A DNA stretch of 64,000 nt, taken from positions 1,054,001 through 1,118,000 of the forward strand of contig NZ_CP052860.1 in NCBI RefSeq assembly GCF_012935715.1, written 5' to 3'. A program made the position numbers and the translations under genes. Positions 40,152 through 49,214 of the stretch are shown piece after piece. A model generated the notes under the pieces. That model did no database searches and was not told the DNA's origin. It worked only from the letters and a program-made list of their open reading frames with translations. Source of the DNA: Pseudomonas sp. ADAK13. Lineage in GTDB: Bacteria; Pseudomonadota; Gammaproteobacteria; Pseudomonadales; Pseudomonadaceae. Each line of letters opens with the position of its first letter. Positions within the stretch are counted from its first letter, which is position 1.

Positions 40152-41603
40152 ATGCATCAATTGACTCTGGCCGAGATCGCCCGCGGTCTCGCCGACAAAA
40201 AGTTTTCTTCCGAAGAGCTGACCAAGACCCTGCTGGCGCGTATCGCCGAGCTGGACCCTGCGGTCAACAGCTTCATCAGCATCACCGAAGAACTGGCCCT
40301 GAGCCAGGCCAAGGCCGCCGACGCCCGTCGCGCCAACGGTGAAAACGGCGCCCTGTTGGGTGCGCCGATTGCCCACAAAGACCTGTTCTGCACCCAGGGC
40401 ATTCGCACCAGCTGCGGCTCGAAGATGCTCGACAATTTCAAGGCGCCCTACGACGCCACCGTGGTCGCCAAGCTGGCTGCCGCCGGGGCTGTGACCCTGG
40501 GCAAGACCAACATGGACGAATTCGCCATGGGCTCGGCCAACGAGTCGAGCCACTACGGCCCGGTGAAAAACCCGTGGAACCTTGAGCACGTGCCCGGCGG
40601 TTCGTCCGGCGGTTCGGCTGCCGCGGTTGCCGCTCGTCTGTTACCTGCCGCCACGGCCACCGACACCGGCGGTTCGATCCGCCAACCGGCCGCGTTCACC
40701 AACCTCACCGGCTTGAAACCGACCTACGGTCGCGTTTCCCGCTGGGGCATGATTGCCTACGCCTCCAGTCTTGATCAGGGCGGCCCTCTGGCACGCACGG
40801 CTGAAGACTGCGCAATATTGTTACAAGGCATGGCAGGCTTCGATCCGCAGGACTCCACCAGCATTGACGAGCCTGTGCCGGACTACAGCGCCAGCCTGAA
40901 TACCTCGATCAAAGGCCTGCGCATTGGCGTGCCAAAAGAGTATTTCAGCGCCGGTCTCGATCCGCGCATTGCCGAACTGGTGCACAACAGCGTCAAGGCG
41001 CTGGAAAAGCTCGGCGCCGTGATCAAGGAAATCAGCCTGCCGAACAACCAGCACGCGATTCCTGCCTACTACGTGATCGCCCCGGCAGAAGCGTCCTCCA
41101 ACCTGTCGCGTTTCGACGGCGTGCGTTTCGGCTACCGCTGCGAAAACCCGAAAGACCTTACCGACCTTTACAAGCGCTCCCGTGGCGAAGGTTTCGGTGT
41201 GGAAGTACAGCGCCGGATCATGGTCGGTGCCTACGCCCTGTCGGCCGGTTACTACGACGCGTATTACCTCAAGGCGCAAAAGATCCGTCGCCTGATCAAG
41301 AACGACTTCATGGCTGCCTTTAATGAAGTCGACGTGATCCTCGGCCCAACCACGCCAAACCCGGCCTGGAAGATCGGCGCCAAGACCGGCGATCCGATCG
41401 CCGAGTACCTGGAAGACCTGTACACCATCACCGCCAACCTCGCGGGGCTGCCGGGATTGTCCATGCCTGCAGGTTTCGTCGACGGTTTGCCGGTGGGCGT
41501 GCAACTGCTTGCCCCGTATTTCCAGGAAGGCCGCCTGCTCAATGTGGCGCACCAGTACCAGTTGAACACTGACTGGCACACTCGCACCCCTACCGGCTTC
41601 TGA
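40152..41603 (+). CDS. gatA: Asp/Glu-tRNA amidotransferase subunit A
   Basis: Amidase subunit that releases ammonia from glutamine. The amidase-signature triad is visible: K76 (PIAHKDLF), cis-Ser S151 in [13 protein letters not shown], and nucleophile S175 in [11 protein letters not shown]. The 483-residue length is typical. A channel passes the ammonia to GatB. Presence of the complex implies an indirect route to Gln-tRNA or Asn-tRNA, as known in Pseudomonas for Asn-tRNA. Confidence 0.97.
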   Translation: MHQLTLAEIARGLADKKFSSEELTKTLLARIAELDPAVNSFISITEELALSQAKAADARRANGENGALLGAPIAHKDLFCTQGIRTSCGSKMLDNFKAPYDATVVAKLAAAGAVTLGKTNMDEFAMGSANESSHYGPVKNPWNLEHVPGGSSGGSAAAVAARLLPAATATDTGGSIRQPAAFTNLTGLKPTYGRVSRWGMIAYASSLDQGGPLARTAEDCAILLQGMAGFDPQDSTSIDEPVPDYSASLNTSIKGLRIGVPKEYFSAGLDPRIAELVHNSVKALEKLGAVIKEISLPNNQHAIPAYYVIAPAEASSNLSRFDGVRFGYRCENPKDLTDLYKRSRGEGFGVEVQRRIMVGAYALSAGYYDAYYLKAQKIRRLIKNDFMAAFNEVDVILGPTTPNPAWKIGAKTGDPIAEYLEDLYTITANLAGLPGLSMPAGFVDGLPVGVQLLAPYFQEGRLLNVAHQYQLNTDWHTRTPTGF

Positions 41604-41613
41604 GGAGAACACT

Positions 41614-43059
41614 ATGCAATGGGAAGTCGTGATCGGGCTGGAGATTCATACCCAGCTCGCCACCCAATCGAAGATTTTCTCCGGTAGCGCCACCACGTTC
41701 GGCTCCGAGCCCAACACCCAGGCCAGCCTCGTAGACCTGGGCATGCCCGGCGTGCTGCCGGTGCTGAACCAGGAAGCGGTGCGCATGGCGGTGATGTTCG
41801 GCCTCGCAATCGATGCCGAAATCGGCCAGCACAACGTGTTCGCCCGTAAAAACTACTTCTACCCGGACCTGCCCAAGGGCTACCAGATCAGCCAGATGGA
41901 ATTGCCGATCGTCGGCAAGGGCTACCTGGACATCCCGCTGGAAGACGGCACCATCAAACGTGTCGGCGTGACCCGTGCGCACCTGGAAGAAGATGCCGGC
42001 AAGAGCCTGCACGAAGAATTCAACGGCGCCACCGGCATCGACCTGAACCGCGCCGGCACCCCGTTGCTGGAGATCGTGTCCGAGCCGGACATGCGCAGCG
42101 CCAAGGAAGCCGTGGCCTACGTCAAGACGATCCACGCGCTGGTGCGTTACCTGGGCATTTGCGACGGCAACATGGCCGAAGGCTCCCTGCGTTGCGACTG
42201 CAACGTGTCGGTGCGGCCAAAAGGACAGGCCGAGTACGGCACCCGCTGCGAGATCAAGAACGTCAACTCGTTCCGTTTCATCGAGAAGGCGATCAACACC
42301 GAAGTGCGTCGCCAGATCGAACTGATCGAAGACGGCGGCAAGGTGATCCAGCAGACGCGCCTGTACGACCCGAACAAAGACGAAACCCGCGCCATGCGCA
42401 GCAAAGAGGAAGCCAACGACTACCGTTACTTCCCCGACCCGGACCTGTTGCCGGTGGTCATCGAGGACTCGTTCCTGGCTGACGTGCGCGCCACCCTGCC
42501 GGAATTGCCGCCGCAAAAGCGCGAGCGCTTCCAGGAGCAGTTCGGCCTTTCGGTGTATGACGCCAGCGTCCTGGCTTCGAGCCGCGAGCAAGCCAACTAC
42601 TTCGAAAAAGTCGTGAGCATTGCCGGCGACGCCAAACTGGCGGCCAACTGGGTGATGGTTGAGCTGGGCAGCCTGTTGAACAAACAGGGCCTGGAAATCG
42701 ACGAAGCACCGGTGTCCGCCGAGCAGTTGGGCGGCATGTTGCTGCGGATCAAGGACAACACCATCTCCGGCAAAATCGCCAAGACCGTGTTTGAAGCCAT
42801 GGCCGCAGGCGAAGGCAACGCTGACGAGATCATCGAGAAGCGCGGCCTGAAGCAAGTCACCGACAGCGGCGCGATTTCGGCCGTGCTTGACGAGATGCTG
42901 GCAGCCAACGCCGAACAGGTTGAACAATACCGTGCGGCGGATGAAGCCAAGCGCGGCAAAATGTTCGGCTTCTTTGTCGGCCAGGCGATGAAAGCCTCCA
43001 AAGGCAAGGCCAACCCGCAACAGGTCAACGAACTGCTGAAAAGCAAGCTCGAAGGCTGA
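41614..43059 (+). CDS. gatB: Asp/Glu-tRNA amidotransferase subunit B
   Basis: Kinase-transamidase subunit that phosphorylates the misacylated aminoacyl-tRNA and replaces the phosphate with ammonia. The N-terminal [21 protein letters not shown] and later [20 protein letters not shown] block ([13 protein letters not shown] near residue 89) are signatures, as is DCNVSVRP. The C-terminal YqeY-like tRNA-binding tail ends the 481-residue protein. It lies 10 bases after gatA and ends the operon before a REP pair. Confidence 0.97.
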   Translation: MQWEVVIGLEIHTQLATQSKIFSGSATTFGSEPNTQASLVDLGMPGVLPVLNQEAVRMAVMFGLAIDAEIGQHNVFARKNYFYPDLPKGYQISQMELPIVGKGYLDIPLEDGTIKRVGVTRAHLEEDAGKSLHEEFNGATGIDLNRAGTPLLEIVSEPDMRSAKEAVAYVKTIHALVRYLGICDGNMAEGSLRCDCNVSVRPKGQAEYGTRCEIKNVNSFRFIEKAINTEVRRQIELIEDGGKVIQQTRLYDPNKDETRAMRSKEEANDYRYFPDPDLLPVVIEDSFLADVRATLPELPPQKRERFQEQFGLSVYDASVLASSREQANYFEKVVSIAGDAKLAANWVMVELGSLLNKQGLEIDEAPVSAEQLGGMLLRIKDNTISGKIAKTVFEAMAAGEGNADEIIEKRGLKQVTDSGAISAVLDEMLAANAEQVEQYRAADEAKRGKMFGFFVGQAMKASKGKANPQQVNELLKSKLEG

Positions 43060-43090
43060 TCGCGGTCGCCTCACTGCGGGAGCCGGCTTG

Positions 43091-43178
43091 TGTGGGAGCT
43101 GGCTTGCCTGCGATAGCATCACCTCGGTGCACCTGAAAGACCGAGGCGCTTGCATCGCGGGCAAGCCCGGCTCCCACA
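43091..43178. repeat. REP pair with unlike arms
   Basis: The left arm (43091-43117) is the GAGCTGGCTTGCCTGCGATAGC variant; the right arm (43152-43178) is the complement of the GAGCCGGGCTTGCCCGCGATGC variant. Outward TGTGGGAG ends as usual. The two arms belong to different subtypes. Confidence 0.9.
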
Positions 43179-43215
43179 TAAGCCGGTTTCCACATCACTT
43201 TCGGGGACACCTTGA

Positions 43216-43587
43216 ATGAAGCGTCTACTCGGCCTGCTGGCCCTGTTCTCACTGCTTACCGGCTGCGCCAGCGGCCTCATCGACCCCAACGGCTACGACG
43301 AAACCGGCACCGCCTCCTACTACGGCGCCAAACACCACGGCAACCGAACTGCCAGCGGTGAACCGTTCAACCAGAATGCCCTGACCGCCGCCCATCGTCG
43401 CCTGCCCTTCGGCACGCAGGTGAAGGTCACCAACCTCGACAACAACAAAAGCGTCGTTGTCCGCATCAACGACCGCGGCCCGCACACCCGTGGGCGCCTG
43501 ATCGACCTTTCACGCAAAGCCGCCGAACAGCTCGGTATGATCAGCAACGGCACCGCGCGTGTTCGCGTGCAAGCCCTCAGCAATTGA
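43216..43587 (+). CDS. RlpA-like septal-ring lipoprotein (short)
   Basis: Short double-psi beta-barrel protein of the RlpA family, 123 residues, with a lipoprotein signal: hydrophobic [11 protein letters not shown] then lipobox LTGC with Cys17. RlpA proteins are lytic transglycosylases acting on stem-less glycan strands at the division site. The barrel motifs [22 protein letters not shown] and VVRINDRGP are clear. It lacks the C-terminal SPOR domain of true RlpA. The position equivalent to the catalytic Asp two residues after Glu-Pro is Asn here (GEPFN), so activity is uncertain. Confidence 0.88.
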   Translation: MKRLLGLLALFSLLTGCASGLIDPNGYDETGTASYYGAKHHGNRTASGEPFNQNALTAAHRRLPFGTQVKVTNLDNNKSVVVRINDRGPHTRGRLIDLSRKAAEQLGMISNGTARVRVQALSN

Positions 43588-43637
43588 CCCACGGAGCCCA
43601 GGCCATTTTCGGATTAACCGCCCTCTCGCTCTTTAGC

Positions 43638-44693
43638 GTGATCGAACTGATCAGCGGCCTGCTGCTGTTGATCGTCGGCGCCGAAGTCCTGGTGCGCGCC
43701 GCCGTGCGCCTGGCAGCCAGCCTCAAGGTGCGGCCGCTGATCATCGGCCTGAGCATCGTTGCCTTCGGCAGCAGCGCGCCGCAAATGGCGATCAGCCTGC
43801 AAGCCACCCTGGCCGATAACACCGACATCGCCGTGGGCAGCGTGATCGGCAGCAGTATCTTCAATACCCTGGTAACCCTTGGCCTGTCGGCCCTGATCAT
43901 CCCGCTGCGGGTCTCGCGGCAACTGGTGCGCCTGGACATCCCGGTGATGATTCTCGCCAGCCTGCTGGTGTTTGTGCTCGCCGCCAATGAAGAGCTGACG
44001 CCGGTCGACGGCCTGTTGCTGCTGGTGGCCCTGGTGGCCTACCTCGGCGTGCTGCTCTACCAGACCCGCCACTCCCGCCGCCCCCGTACCCGGGACATTG
44101 TGGTGCAGGCGCCGTGGCTGAGCAGCGTGCTGCTGATGCTTGGCGGGCTGCTGATCCTGGTCCTCGCCGGGCACCTGCTGCTGGGCGCCGCGGTGGACGT
44201 GGCCGAGGACCTCGGGCTGTCGGAGCGCATCATCGGCCTGACGCTGATTGGCGTCGGCACTTCCCTGCCGTGCCTCGCTACCTCGTTGATCGCCGCCCTG
44301 CGCGGCCAGCGGGAAATTGCCGTAGGCAACGTGATCGGCAGCAACCTGTTCAACTTGCTCGGGGTGCTGGGCTTTACCGCCCTGGTGGCGCCTTCGCCGC
44401 TGTCGGTGTCGCCCAACGCGCTGGATTTTGACCTGCCAGTGATGCTTGGCGTGGTCGCGTTGTGCCTGCCGGTGTTCTATTCGGGCTACCGCGTCACCCG
44501 GGCCGAAGGCCTGGTGTTCCTGGGCCTGTACCTGGTGTACGGGCTGCATGTGGTGTCGTTCACCTTCGGCATGCCGCTGGCCAACAAGCTTGAACAACTG
44601 ATGCTGTATTACGTCCTGCCAGCGCTGGTGGCTTTCCTGTTGTTCACCTCGCTGCGAGCCTGGCGCCGCCAACACAAGAGGGAATCGCAATGA
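43638..44693 (+). CDS. Sodium/calcium exchanger-family membrane protein with altered ion site
   Basis: Membrane protein of the CaCA exchanger family (YrbG-like), about ten hydrophobic segments with two inverted alpha repeats. Repeat 1 is IIGLSIVAFGSSAPQMAIS plus GSVIGSSIFNT; repeat 2 is LIGVGTSLPCLATSL plus GNVIGSNLFNLLG. The two Glu residues that normally follow the Ser-x-Pro turns are Gln and Cys here, and the repeat-1 Asn of GSN is Ser, so calcium exchange is doubtful. I start at a GTG giving VIELISGLLLL, aligned with YrbG; a TTG at 43584 overlapping the rlpA-like stop is possible. The next gene overlaps by 4 bases. Confidence 0.82.
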   Translation: MIELISGLLLLIVGAEVLVRAAVRLAASLKVRPLIIGLSIVAFGSSAPQMAISLQATLADNTDIAVGSVIGSSIFNTLVTLGLSALIIPLRVSRQLVRLDIPVMILASLLVFVLAANEELTPVDGLLLLVALVAYLGVLLYQTRHSRRPRTRDIVVQAPWLSSVLLMLGGLLILVLAGHLLLGAAVDVAEDLGLSERIIGLTLIGVGTSLPCLATSLIAALRGQREIAVGNVIGSNLFNLLGVLGFTALVAPSPLSVSPNALDFDLPVMLGVVALCLPVFYSGYRVTRAEGLVFLGLYLVYGLHVVSFTFGMPLANKLEQLMLYYVLPALVAFLLFTSLRAWRRQHKRESQ

Positions 44694-45070
44694 CCGAACA
44701 GAAAAAGCCCGGCGTTGAAATGCGCCGCCAGGTAATGGGTGATGTGTTTGTCGATCGGGCGCTGGGCAACGCCACCGAGTTCAGCCAGCCGCTGCAGGAT
44801 TTCGTCAACGAGCATGCCTGGGGCAGCGTGTGGAACCGTGAAGGGTTGCCGCTGAAAACCCGCAGCCTGATCACCCTCGCCGCCTTGACCGCCCTCAAGT
44901 GCCCGCAGGAACTCAAGGGCCATGTGCGCGGCGCGCTGAACAATGGGTGCACCGTGGAGGAGATTCGCGAGGCGCTCCTGCATTGCGCGGTGTATGCCGG
45001 TGTGCCGGCAGCGATTGATGCCTTCCGTGCCGCGCAGGAAGTGATCGACAGTTACCAGAAAGACGTTTAA
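44690..45070 (+). CDS. Carboxymuconolactone decarboxylase-family protein
   Basis: A 126-residue AhpD/CMD-fold protein. The family helix pair is seen in RSLITLAALTALKCPQELKGHVRGAL and CTVEEIREALLHCAVYAGVPAAIDAFRAA, close to PcaC. PcaC acts in protocatechuate breakdown, but no other pca gene is here. The Cys-x-x-Glu-Leu-x-x-His arrangement may be redox or acid-base; the substrate is unknown. It overlaps the exchanger gene by four bases (ATGA), so the two are coupled, and it converges on the AEC carrier gene with a 4-base overlap of ends. Confidence 0.85.
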   Translation: MTEQKKPGVEMRRQVMGDVFVDRALGNATEFSQPLQDFVNEHAWGSVWNREGLPLKTRSLITLAALTALKCPQELKGHVRGALNNGCTVEEIREALLHCAVYAGVPAAIDAFRAAQEVIDSYQKDV

Positions 45071-46008
45071 ATCCAGCCGCCTGCCTGCAACACGAAAATC
45101 CCGATATTCGTGGTCACCGCCGCCATCAAGGTGGTGATCACGATAATCGCCGCCGCCAGCTCATGATTGCCCTCCGCCGCCCGCGCCATCACATAACTGG
45201 CCGCCGCCGTGGGCGCGCCGAAGTACAGGAACAGAATCCCCAACTCCGGCCCACGGAACCCCAGCAGCCACGCCCCCAGGGTGGCCAGCACCGGCAGCCA
45301 GACCATCTTCATCAGGCTGGCACTCAGGGCCATGTCACCGCTTTTGCGCAACGCCGCCAACGACAGGGTGCCGCCGATACAGATCAGCGCCAGTGGCAAG
45401 GTCATGTCCGCCAGGTACTGCCCGGAAGACTCCAGCCAGCCGGGCAGGCCAATCTGGAAATACGCGAAGGGCGCCGCCGCGATCACGCTGATGATCAACG
45501 GGTTGGCCAGCACGCTCTTGAAGATGCTCCAGGGGTCGGACTTGATCACCGGGCTGTACACCGCCAGCACAATGGTCGACAGGGTGTTGTAGAACAGGAT
45601 CACCAGCGCTGCGAGCACCGCGCCGAGGGAAATCCCGTAGTCGCCATACATGCTGGCCGCCAGGGCCAGGCCGATCACGCCGTTGTTGCCGCGAAACGCA
45701 CCTTGGGCGTAGATGCCGCGATCTTCCCGCGGGCAACGAAAGATCGCCCAGCCCCAGGCCAGGGCGAAGCTCAGCAACGTGGCCACGGCGAAGTAGATCA
45801 ACAGCCCGGGTTTGAGGGCTGAATGCAGGTCGGCGTGGAGAATCCCGAGGAACAGCAAGGCCGGCATGGTGACGTTGAACACCAGGGCCGAGGCGATGTG
45901 GATAAAGTTGTCGTTGATCCAGTTGATGCGCTTGAGCAGGACGCCCAGGAACAGCATGGCAAACACCGGCGCGGTGATGTTCAGGGTTTGTAGGAAAATT
46001 GCCAGCAT
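45067..46008 (-). CDS. AEC-family transporter (auxin efflux carrier type)
   Basis: Ten-helix membrane carrier of the AEC family, 313 residues. The N-terminal half begins MLAIFLQTLNITAPVFAMLFLG, and the GxxLKRINWINDNFIHIASALVFNVTMPALLF block is the family pattern. The C-terminal half carries PLALICIGGTLSLAALR. Bacterial relatives export or import small organic acids such as malate or malonate; the substrate is unknown. The ATG at 46008 is chosen; a longer frame upstream lacks family features. A REP pair lies between it and garD. Confidence 0.85.
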   Translation of the reverse strand: MLAIFLQTLNITAPVFAMLFLGVLLKRINWINDNFIHIASALVFNVTMPALLFLGILHADLHSALKPGLLIYFAVATLLSFALAWGWAIFRCPREDRGIYAQGAFRGNNGVIGLALAASMYGDYGISLGAVLAALVILFYNTLSTIVLAVYSPVIKSDPWSIFKSVLANPLIISVIAAAPFAYFQIGLPGWLESSGQYLADMTLPLALICIGGTLSLAALRKSGDMALSASLMKMVWLPVLATLGAWLLGFRGPELGILFLYFGAPTAAASYVMARAAEGNHELAAAIIVITTLMAAVTTNIGIFVLQAGGWI

Positions 46009-46092
46009 GCCGGGGAGAACCTTGGGTGGGCGTCGGTAGGTGGCTAATGATAAGCCACCTGGCACGGGTTCGTCTGGAGCACACCGATCAAA

Positions 46093-46182
46093 TGTGGGAG
46101 CTGGCTTGCCTGCGATGGCGTCGGTACAGCAAACATCATTGTTGTCTGGCCTACCGCTATCGCAGGCAAGCCAGCTCCCACA
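46093..46182. repeat. REP pair, GTGGGAGCTGGCTTGCCTGCGAT type
   Basis: Arms at 46093-46119 and 46156-46182, TGTGGGAG ends outward. The arms differ at one base in the GATGGC/GATAGC tail. Confidence 0.92.
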
Positions 46183-46197
46183 CAGTGCACATCTGTC

Positions 46198-47751
46198 TCA
46201 GGTGATCGGCGCCGGGTTGAACAACGTAATGTCGTTATGCAGCTTGTGCTGCTCCGCCCAGGTCTGCTTCTTGCCGCTGGCCACGTCCAGATAGAAGTGG
46301 AACAACTCCCAACCCAGCTCCTCGATCGTCGCCCGCCCGGTGGCAATCCGCCCGGCATCGATATCAATCAGGTCCGGCCAGCGCTGCGCCAGCTCGGTGC
46401 GCGTCGAGACCTTCACCACCGGCGCCATCGCCAGCCCATACGGCGTACCACGCCCGGTGGTGAACACATGCAGGTTCATCCCCGCCGCCAACTGCAACGT
46501 ACCGCACACAAAATCACTGGCGGGCGTCGCGCAAAAAATCAGGCCCTTGCGATTGAACCGTTCACCCGGGCCAAGCACGCCATTGATCGCACTGCTGCCC
46601 GACTTGACGATAGAGCCCAGCGACTTCTCGACAATATTCGACAACCCGCCCTTCTTGTTGCCCGGCGTGGTGTTGGCGCTGCGATCCGCCTCGCCCTTGG
46701 CCAGGTAGCGATCGTACCAGTCCATTTCCCGCACCAGCTCCCGGGCCACGTCCTGGTTCTGTGCACGGGACGTCAGCAGGTAGATCGCATCGCGCACTTC
46801 GGTCACTTCGGAAAACATCACCGTCGCGCCCGCCCGCAGCAGCAAATCCGAGGCATAACCCAGCGCCGGGTTGGCGGTAATCCCTGAGAATGCATCGCTG
46901 CCGCCGCACTGCATGCCGAGGATCAACTCCGACGCCGGTACGGTTTCCCGCCGGCGCTGGTCGAGTTTCTTCAGGCGGGTTTCGGCCAATTCCATGATCT
47001 GTTCGATCATTTCGGTAAAGCCGTGGCTGGAGTCCTGCAACCGGTACAGCCAGGGCTCACTCAGGTCTACCGAGCGGTCGTTGTCGTGCATCACCTGCCC
47101 GGCCTGCAATTTCTCGCAACCGAGGCTGATCACCAGGGCCTCACCGCCCAGGTTCGGGTTGCGCGCCAGGTTACGCACGGTGCGAATCGGGATGTAGGCG
47201 TCGGTGGCGGTAATCGCCACGCCGCAGCCGTAGCTGTGGGTCAGCGCGACCACGTCATCGACGTTCGGATACTTGGGCAGCAGCTCGTCCTTGATGCGCT
47301 TCACCGCGTGGTCCAGCACGCCCGTGACGCACTGCACCGTGGTGGTGATGCCAAGGATATTGCGCGTGCCGACCGTACCGTCGGCGTTGCGATAACCTTC
47401 GAAGGTAAACCCTTCCAGCGGCGCCTGCGCCTCGGGCACCTCGGTGGACAGCGGCAAGCTGTCCAGGGGCGGCGCCGTGGGCATGCGCAGTTGATCTTCC
47501 TGAACCCAACTGCCGCGGGGAATCGGGCGCAAGGCATACCCGATGGTCTGCCCGTAGCGAATGATCCGACCGCCTTCGGGGATGTCTTCCAGGGTCACCT
47601 TGTGGCTTTGGGGAATGAAATCCACCGTCACCAGGCCGTCGGGAAACTCGGTCCCCGCCGGTACGCCCTGGTCGTTGACCACAATCACCACGTTATCCAG
47701 CGCGTGCAAACGGATGGAGCGTGGCGAATCGGCATGTTCAATCAACTGCAT
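46198..47751 (-). CDS. garD: Galactarate dehydratase
   Basis: Dehydrates galactarate to 5-dehydro-4-deoxy-D-glucarate. The 517-residue length and UxaA-family layout fit: an N-terminal SAF-like domain (residues 1-100) with [16 protein letters not shown], then [19 protein letters not shown] and [11 protein letters not shown] in the middle domain. [20 protein letters not shown] is also seen ([15 protein letters not shown] near residue 279). It is the last gene of the kdgD-dehydrogenase-carrier-garD cluster, so the product feeds directly into KdgD. Confidence 0.95.
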   Translation of the reverse strand: MQLIEHADSPRSIRLHALDNVVIVVNDQGVPAGTEFPDGLVTVDFIPQSHKVTLEDIPEGGRIIRYGQTIGYALRPIPRGSWVQEDQLRMPTAPPLDSLPLSTEVPEAQAPLEGFTFEGYRNADGTVGTRNILGITTTVQCVTGVLDHAVKRIKDELLPKYPNVDDVVALTHSYGCGVAITATDAYIPIRTVRNLARNPNLGGEALVISLGCEKLQAGQVMHDNDRSVDLSEPWLYRLQDSSHGFTEMIEQIMELAETRLKKLDQRRRETVPASELILGMQCGGSDAFSGITANPALGYASDLLLRAGATVMFSEVTEVRDAIYLLTSRAQNQDVARELVREMDWYDRYLAKGEADRSANTTPGNKKGGLSNIVEKSLGSIVKSGSSAINGVLGPGERFNRKGLIFCATPASDFVCGTLQLAAGMNLHVFTTGRGTPYGLAMAPVVKVSTRTELAQRWPDLIDIDAGRIATGRATIEELGWELFHFYLDVASGKKQTWAEQHKLHNDITLFNPAPIT

Positions 47752-47764
47752 GACGCGGGCCCCT

Positions 47765-49129
47765 TCAGGAATGCGCTTGAGAAAGTTTAGTCAGCTCAGG
47801 GCCGTTGGCCGGCGGCTCTTTGAGCACCACACGCTTGATCGGGCCGACAATCACCAGGTAGCTGAATACAGCCAGCAATGCGTTGGCACCCACAAACACC
47901 AGCGCCCATTTGAAGGAACCGGTGGTGCTGATGATGTAGCCAATCACGATCGGTGTGCTGATGGACGCCAGGTTGCCGAACATATTGAACAAACCACCGC
48001 TCAAGCCAGCGATTTGTTTCGGCGAGGTGTCGGACACCACCGCCCAACCCAGTGCGCCAACGCCTTTACCGAAGAAGGCCAGGGCCATGAAGCCCACCAC
48101 CATCCATTCGATGTCCACGTAGTTGCACGCGACGATGCTGCTGGAAATCAGCAAGCCGCCAATGATCGGCGCCTTGCGGGCGAAGGTCAGGGAATGGCCT
48201 TTACGCAGCAGGTAGTCGGAAATCACCCCGCCCAATACGCCGCCGATAAAACCGCAGATCGCTGGCAACGAAGCGATGAAGCCGGCCTTGAGGATGGTCA
48301 TGCCGCGCTCCTGAACCAGGTACACCGGGAACCAGGTCAGGAAGAAATAGGTGATGCCGTTGATGCAGTACTGGCCCAAGTACACGCCGAGCATCATGCG
48401 GTTGGTCAACAACTGACGGATGTAGTCCCACTTCGGGCCGTCGGTTTTCTTGCCTTTGCCCTTGTCCTGGTCCATGTCGACCATCGCGCCGTTGGCAGCG
48501 ATGTGCTGGAACTCGGCTTCGTTGATCATCGGGTGCTGGCGCGGGCTGTGGATAACTTTCAGCCAGATCAGCGAGAACACGATGCCTATGCCGCCCATCA
48601 CCACAAACACGTGCTGCCAGCCGAAGGTGTAGACGATCCAGCCCATCAGCGGCGCGAACAACACGGTGGCGAAGTACTGCGCCGAGTTGAAGATCGCCGA
48701 GGCAGTGCCGCGTTCAGCGGTAGGAAACCACGCCGCCACAATGCGGGCATTTCCGGGGAAGGATGGTGCTTCAGCCAGGCCCACCAGGAACCGCAGCATG
48801 AACAGCGCAACGATGGCGGTGGAGACACCGAACTCACCGACATAGCCTTGCAGCACGGTGAACAGTGACCAGGTGAAAATGCTCAGGGCGTAGACCTTTT
48901 TCGAACCGAACCGGTCCAGCAGCCAGCCGCCGGGAATTTGCCCGGCCACGTAGGCCCAACCGAATGCGGAGAAGATATAGCCGAGGGTGACGGCGTCAAT
49001 GCCGAGGTCTTTTTGCAGGCTGGAGCCGGCAATGGCAATGGTGGCACGGTCGGCGTAGTTGATCGTGGTCACCAGAAACAGCATGAGCAGGATCAAATAG
49101 CGGACGTGAGTCGGCTTGGTCGCTTGCAT
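47765..49129 (-). CDS. gudP: MFS transporter for galactarate/glucarate (GudP type)
   Basis: Inner-membrane sugar-diacid:proton symporter of the ACS/MFS group, 454 residues with about 12 helices. The family pattern [21 protein letters not shown] (helix 1 end) and [24 protein letters not shown] (helix 2 and MFS loop) is clear. A cytoplasmic loop in the middle is Lys/Asp rich ([14 protein letters not shown]). It sits between the semialdehyde dehydrogenase and garD on one strand, which sets the substrate. GarP and GudP cannot be told apart by sequence alone here. Confidence 0.9.
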   Translation of the reverse strand: MQATKPTHVRYLILLMLFLVTTINYADRATIAIAGSSLQKDLGIDAVTLGYIFSAFGWAYVAGQIPGGWLLDRFGSKKVYALSIFTWSLFTVLQGYVGEFGVSTAIVALFMLRFLVGLAEAPSFPGNARIVAAWFPTAERGTASAIFNSAQYFATVLFAPLMGWIVYTFGWQHVFVVMGGIGIVFSLIWLKVIHSPRQHPMINEAEFQHIAANGAMVDMDQDKGKGKKTDGPKWDYIRQLLTNRMMLGVYLGQYCINGITYFFLTWFPVYLVQERGMTILKAGFIASLPAICGFIGGVLGGVISDYLLRKGHSLTFARKAPIIGGLLISSSIVACNYVDIEWMVVGFMALAFFGKGVGALGWAVVSDTSPKQIAGLSGGLFNMFGNLASISTPIVIGYIISTTGSFKWALVFVGANALLAVFSYLVIVGPIKRVVLKEPPANGPELTKLSQAHS

Positions 49130-49180
49130 GAAGATGTACTCCCACTAATTATTTTTTTTGCGGGTAATCAAATTGTAAGC

Positions 49181-49206
49181 CTGTGGCGGGCACGGACCCG
49201 CCACAG
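49181..49206 (-). terminator. Intercistronic hairpin between dehydrogenase and gudP
   Basis: A perfect ten-base stem CTGTGGCGGG / CCCGCCACAG around CACGGA lies just past the dehydrogenase stop. On the minus strand no T run follows at once, so it may stabilise the upstream mRNA rather than terminate. Confidence 0.65.
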
Positions 49207-49214
49207 TGCTGGCG

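Noticed and set aside
41590..43179. Minus-strand frame of 529 residues
   Set aside because: Antisense shadow of gatB, rich in Gly, His and Val as expected for a shadow.
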